64,000 nt of DNA from an uncultured Clostridia bacterium (GTDB taxonomy: Bacteria; Bacillota; Clostridia; Christensenellales; Borkfalkiaceae), in assembly GCA_944368215.1 (NCBI GenBank), contig CALVWX010000001.1, forward strand, positions 1-64,000. The letters run 5' to 3'. Under the pieces are notes generated by a model that worked only from the letters and a program-made list of their open reading frames with translations, was not told where the DNA came from and searched no databases. Shown piece after piece: positions 62,099 to 64,000 of the stretch. Positions within the stretch are counted from its first letter, which is position 1. Each line of letters begins with the position of its first letter. Made by a program: the position numbers and the translations under genes.

Positions 62099-62950
62099 AT
62101 GATTGAGCTTAAGGACTTGCAACAACTTATAAAAATTGCCGAGTGCGGAACCATCTCGCGCGCGGCCGAAGAGCTTTTCCTCTCCCAGCCCGCTTTAAGC
62201 CGTTCCATGCAGCGGCTCGAAGACGAGCTCGGGGTAAAGCTTTTTTCGCGCGCCAAAAACAAAGTCGAGCTCAACGAAAACGGCCTTTTCTTCGTGAGGA
62301 CTGCCTGTTCGATACTCGAAAACTGTGACGAGGGCGTAAGGCGCCTGCGCGAATTCGACAGGGAGCGCAACTCCTTCTCCGTAGGTTCGTGCGCACCCGC
62401 GCCCATGTGGGAACTTGTAAAGGGATTGGGTGCAGAGCTCGAAGGCAGGCGGCTTTCTGCCGAAATAAAGGGCGTGGACGAGCTTGTGCGCGGGCTGAAA
62501 AGCGGCGCCTACAAAATTGTGATAATAAACCGCCCTGTCGACGAAGAGGGTATAGTATGCCGCGAATATTGCCGCGAAAAGCTGCTGTTGTGTCTGCCCG
62601 CCGAGCACAGGCTTGCGAGTAGAAAAAGCCTTACATTTTCTGACATAGACGGCATAACCATGCTTTTGTACGAGGGTATAGGCGTCTGGCACGACGTAAG
62701 CGCCCGCCTTCCGCACACCCGTTTTATTGTGCAGAGCGGGTTCGACGACTTCGCCGACCTCGTCCGCCAATCCTCGCTTCCCTCTTTTGCCACCGATTTT
62801 TCTCTGGATAAAACCGACGTCAGCAACAGGGTGGTCATTCCCGTGGAGGACGACGGCGCCGAACAAACCTTCTACGTCTGCGCATTGCAGGCTTATAAAA
62901 ACTTGCTGCCCGCGGCGCGCGCCGCAGGTCAAGGAGAAAAAAATGTATAA
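62099..62950 (+). CDS. LysR-family transcriptional regulator
   Basis: The product has 283 aa; the ATG follows AAAGGGCGG. The N-terminal winged HTH reads LQQLIKIAECGTISRAAEELF, then LSQPALSRSMQRLEDELGVKL, as in typical LysR proteins. The C-terminal periplasmic-type effector domain (about 90-275) is complete. The effector is unknown. It lies 207 bp divergent from the aldo/keto reductase, a likely target. The stop overlaps the next start by 8 bp, so the regulator is translationally coupled to a DNA repair nuclease gene. Confidence 0.93.
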   Translation: MIELKDLQQLIKIAECGTISRAAEELFLSQPALSRSMQRLEDELGVKLFSRAKNKVELNENGLFFVRTACSILENCDEGVRRLREFDRERNSFSVGSCAPAPMWELVKGLGAELEGRRLSAEIKGVDELVRGLKSGAYKIVIINRPVDEEGIVCREYCREKLLLCLPAEHRLASRKSLTFSDIDGITMLLYEGIGVWHDVSARLPHTRFIVQSGFDDFADLVRQSSLPSFATDFSLDKTDVSNRVVIPVEDDGAEQTFYVCALQAYKNLLPAARAAGQGEKNV

Positions 62951-64000
62951 ATTCATTCATTGCGCCGACATTCACCTCGGCTCGGCCATGAACACGCGCC
63001 TTCCGTCCGAAAAGAGCGAAGAGCGCAAAAGGGAAATCCGCGCCACGTTCGGGCGCATAGCCGATTACGCCTCGTCCGGCGGGTTCAGGGCAATTCTTTT
63101 GTGCGGCGACGTATTCGACGCCGACAGACCGCTCAAAAAGGACAAGGAATATTTTTACAACGTCATAAAGAGCCACCCGGGCGTAGACTTTTTATACCTC
63201 CGCGGCAACCACGACGGCGGGCAGAGCTATACCGAGGATATTCCCAATTTAAAGACCTTTTCGCGCGAGTGGACTTACTATAATTACGGCGAAGTCACCG
63301 TCGCGGGCATAGAACTCTGCCGCGAAAACTCGCTTTCGCTCTATTCCACGTTGAAGCTCGACCCCTCGCGCACAAATATCGTCATGCTCCACGGGCAAAT
63401 TTCGCAAAGCGACGGCGACGGCAACATAAACCTCTCCCGCCTGCGCGGCAGGGGCATAGACTACCTCGCCCTCGGCCACGTCCACACCTTTAAAAGCGGA
63501 CGGCTGGACGAGCGCGGCGTGTACGCCTACTGCGGCTGCCCAGAAGGCAGGGGGTTCGACGAACCCGGTCCCAAGGGCTTTGTTGCCATGCAGGTCGGGC
63601 GGCAGGTATACAGCACCTTTGTGCCCTTCGCCGCACGCACGGTGGACGAAATCCCCTGCGATATCTCTTCCTGCGCCGACTGGACGGCTGCAATCCGCGC
63701 CGTAAAGTCAGCGGTGCCGCGTTCGCCGGGGGATATGTGCAGGGTAATTCTCACGGGCGAGGTTAAATTCGATTGTTCGTCCATCGCCGCCGACGTCGAA
63801 GCCGAGCTCAAACCCATGTTCTACTGCGTGTCCGTAAAGGACGAAACCCGCCCTTCGGCGGATATTTCTTCGCTTATGAAGGACAAAACTCTCAAAGGTG
63901 CGTTCGTCCGCGCCGTCGCTGCGGCGGACGGTTATACCGACGAACAGAAATCGCGCGTGCTCGCCGCGGGACTCAAGGCCCTTTCGGGCAGGGGGGAGGA
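62943..64000 (+). CDS. SbcD/YhaO-like DNA repair metallophosphatase (partial)
   Basis: At least 352 aa with no stop before the window ends. The calcineurin-like phosphoesterase motifs are in order: HCADIHLGS, LLCGDVFDAD, YLRGNHDGG, IVMLHGQIS and LALGHVHTF. These bind two metal ions. The capping domain follows. It resembles YhaO/SbcD/Mre11 nucleases, whose partner is an SbcC/YhaN-type ATPase. Such a gene is expected just downstream, outside the window. AAGGAG precedes the ATG within the LysR gene. Confidence 0.9.
   Translation, partial: MYKFIHCADIHLGSAMNTRLPSEKSEERKREIRATFGRIADYASSGGFRAILLCGDVFDADRPLKKDKEYFYNVIKSHPGVDFLYLRGNHDGGQSYTEDIPNLKTFSREWTYYNYGEVTVAGIELCRENSLSLYSTLKLDPSRTNIVMLHGQISQSDGDGNINLSRLRGRGIDYLALGHVHTFKSGRLDERGVYAYCGCPEGRGFDEPGPKGFVAMQVGRQVYSTFVPFAARTVDEIPCDISSCADWTAAIRAVKSAVPRSPGDMCRVILTGEVKFDCSSIAADVEAELKPMFYCVSVKDETRPSADISSLMKDKTLKGAFVRAVAAADGYTDEQKSRVLAAGLKALSGRGE

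Overview
The window is chromosomal DNA from a spore-forming, anaerobic Clostridia-type Firmicute. Spore and germination genes (spoIIR, sleB, ypeB, yyaC, ricT) show the lifestyle. Rubredoxin and a 2[4Fe-4S] ferredoxin fit an anaerobe. Plant-glycan enzymes (CE12-like esterase, GH43) and BspA-type leucine-rich repeats suggest a gut habitat. The GTP-type PEP carboxykinase and several lineage-restricted proteins make a Christensenellales-like lineage my best guess, but this is inference. No rRNA is present, so taxonomy cannot be fixed here.

Layout. (1) 1-4.1 kb: the end of an integrated element next to tRNA-Leu. Its tyrosine integrase is split by the remnant of a second element that carried a serine recombinase and an LRR lipoprotein. 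(2) 4.1-10 kb: tRNAs (Leu, Cys, Gly, Val), HU, rubredoxin, a lipoprotein esterase and a GH43 enzyme. (3) 10.4-15.1 kb: spoIIR, sleB-ypeB and an ABC exporter. (4) 15-36 kb: an origin-type neighbourhood with parB, parA, ftsH, parS sites, three DnaA-box clusters, yyaC, rsmG, dnaN, rpmH-rnpA-yidD-yidC-jag and queT behind a preQ1-type leader. dnaA, recF, gyrB, mnmE and mnmG are absent from it. (5) 36-48 kb: pckA, HTH regulators with membrane proteins, an Lrp/aminotransferase pair, greA and lysS. (6) 48-55.6 kb: a B. subtilis-like order of Orn/Lys/Arg decarboxylase, tmk, holB, ricT, yabB (trmN6) and rsmI, with a ferredoxin gene inserted after ricT. (7) 55.7-64 kb: tRNA-Arg, pepT, mnmA, two unknown membrane proteins, an aldo/keto reductase, a LysR regulator and the start of an SbcD/YhaO-type nuclease.

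Several families of dispersed palindromic repeats occupy most of the larger intergenic gaps. The main one has about a dozen copies with TGTCAT...ATGACA ends. A shorter CATATG-centred motif also recurs between genes, most densely in the gene-free stretch at 15.1-16.3 kb. The least explained observations are the nested recombinase remnant, the repeat families, the three DnaA-box clusters without dnaA, the frameshifted gene under an HTH operator, and the enlarged YidC loop.
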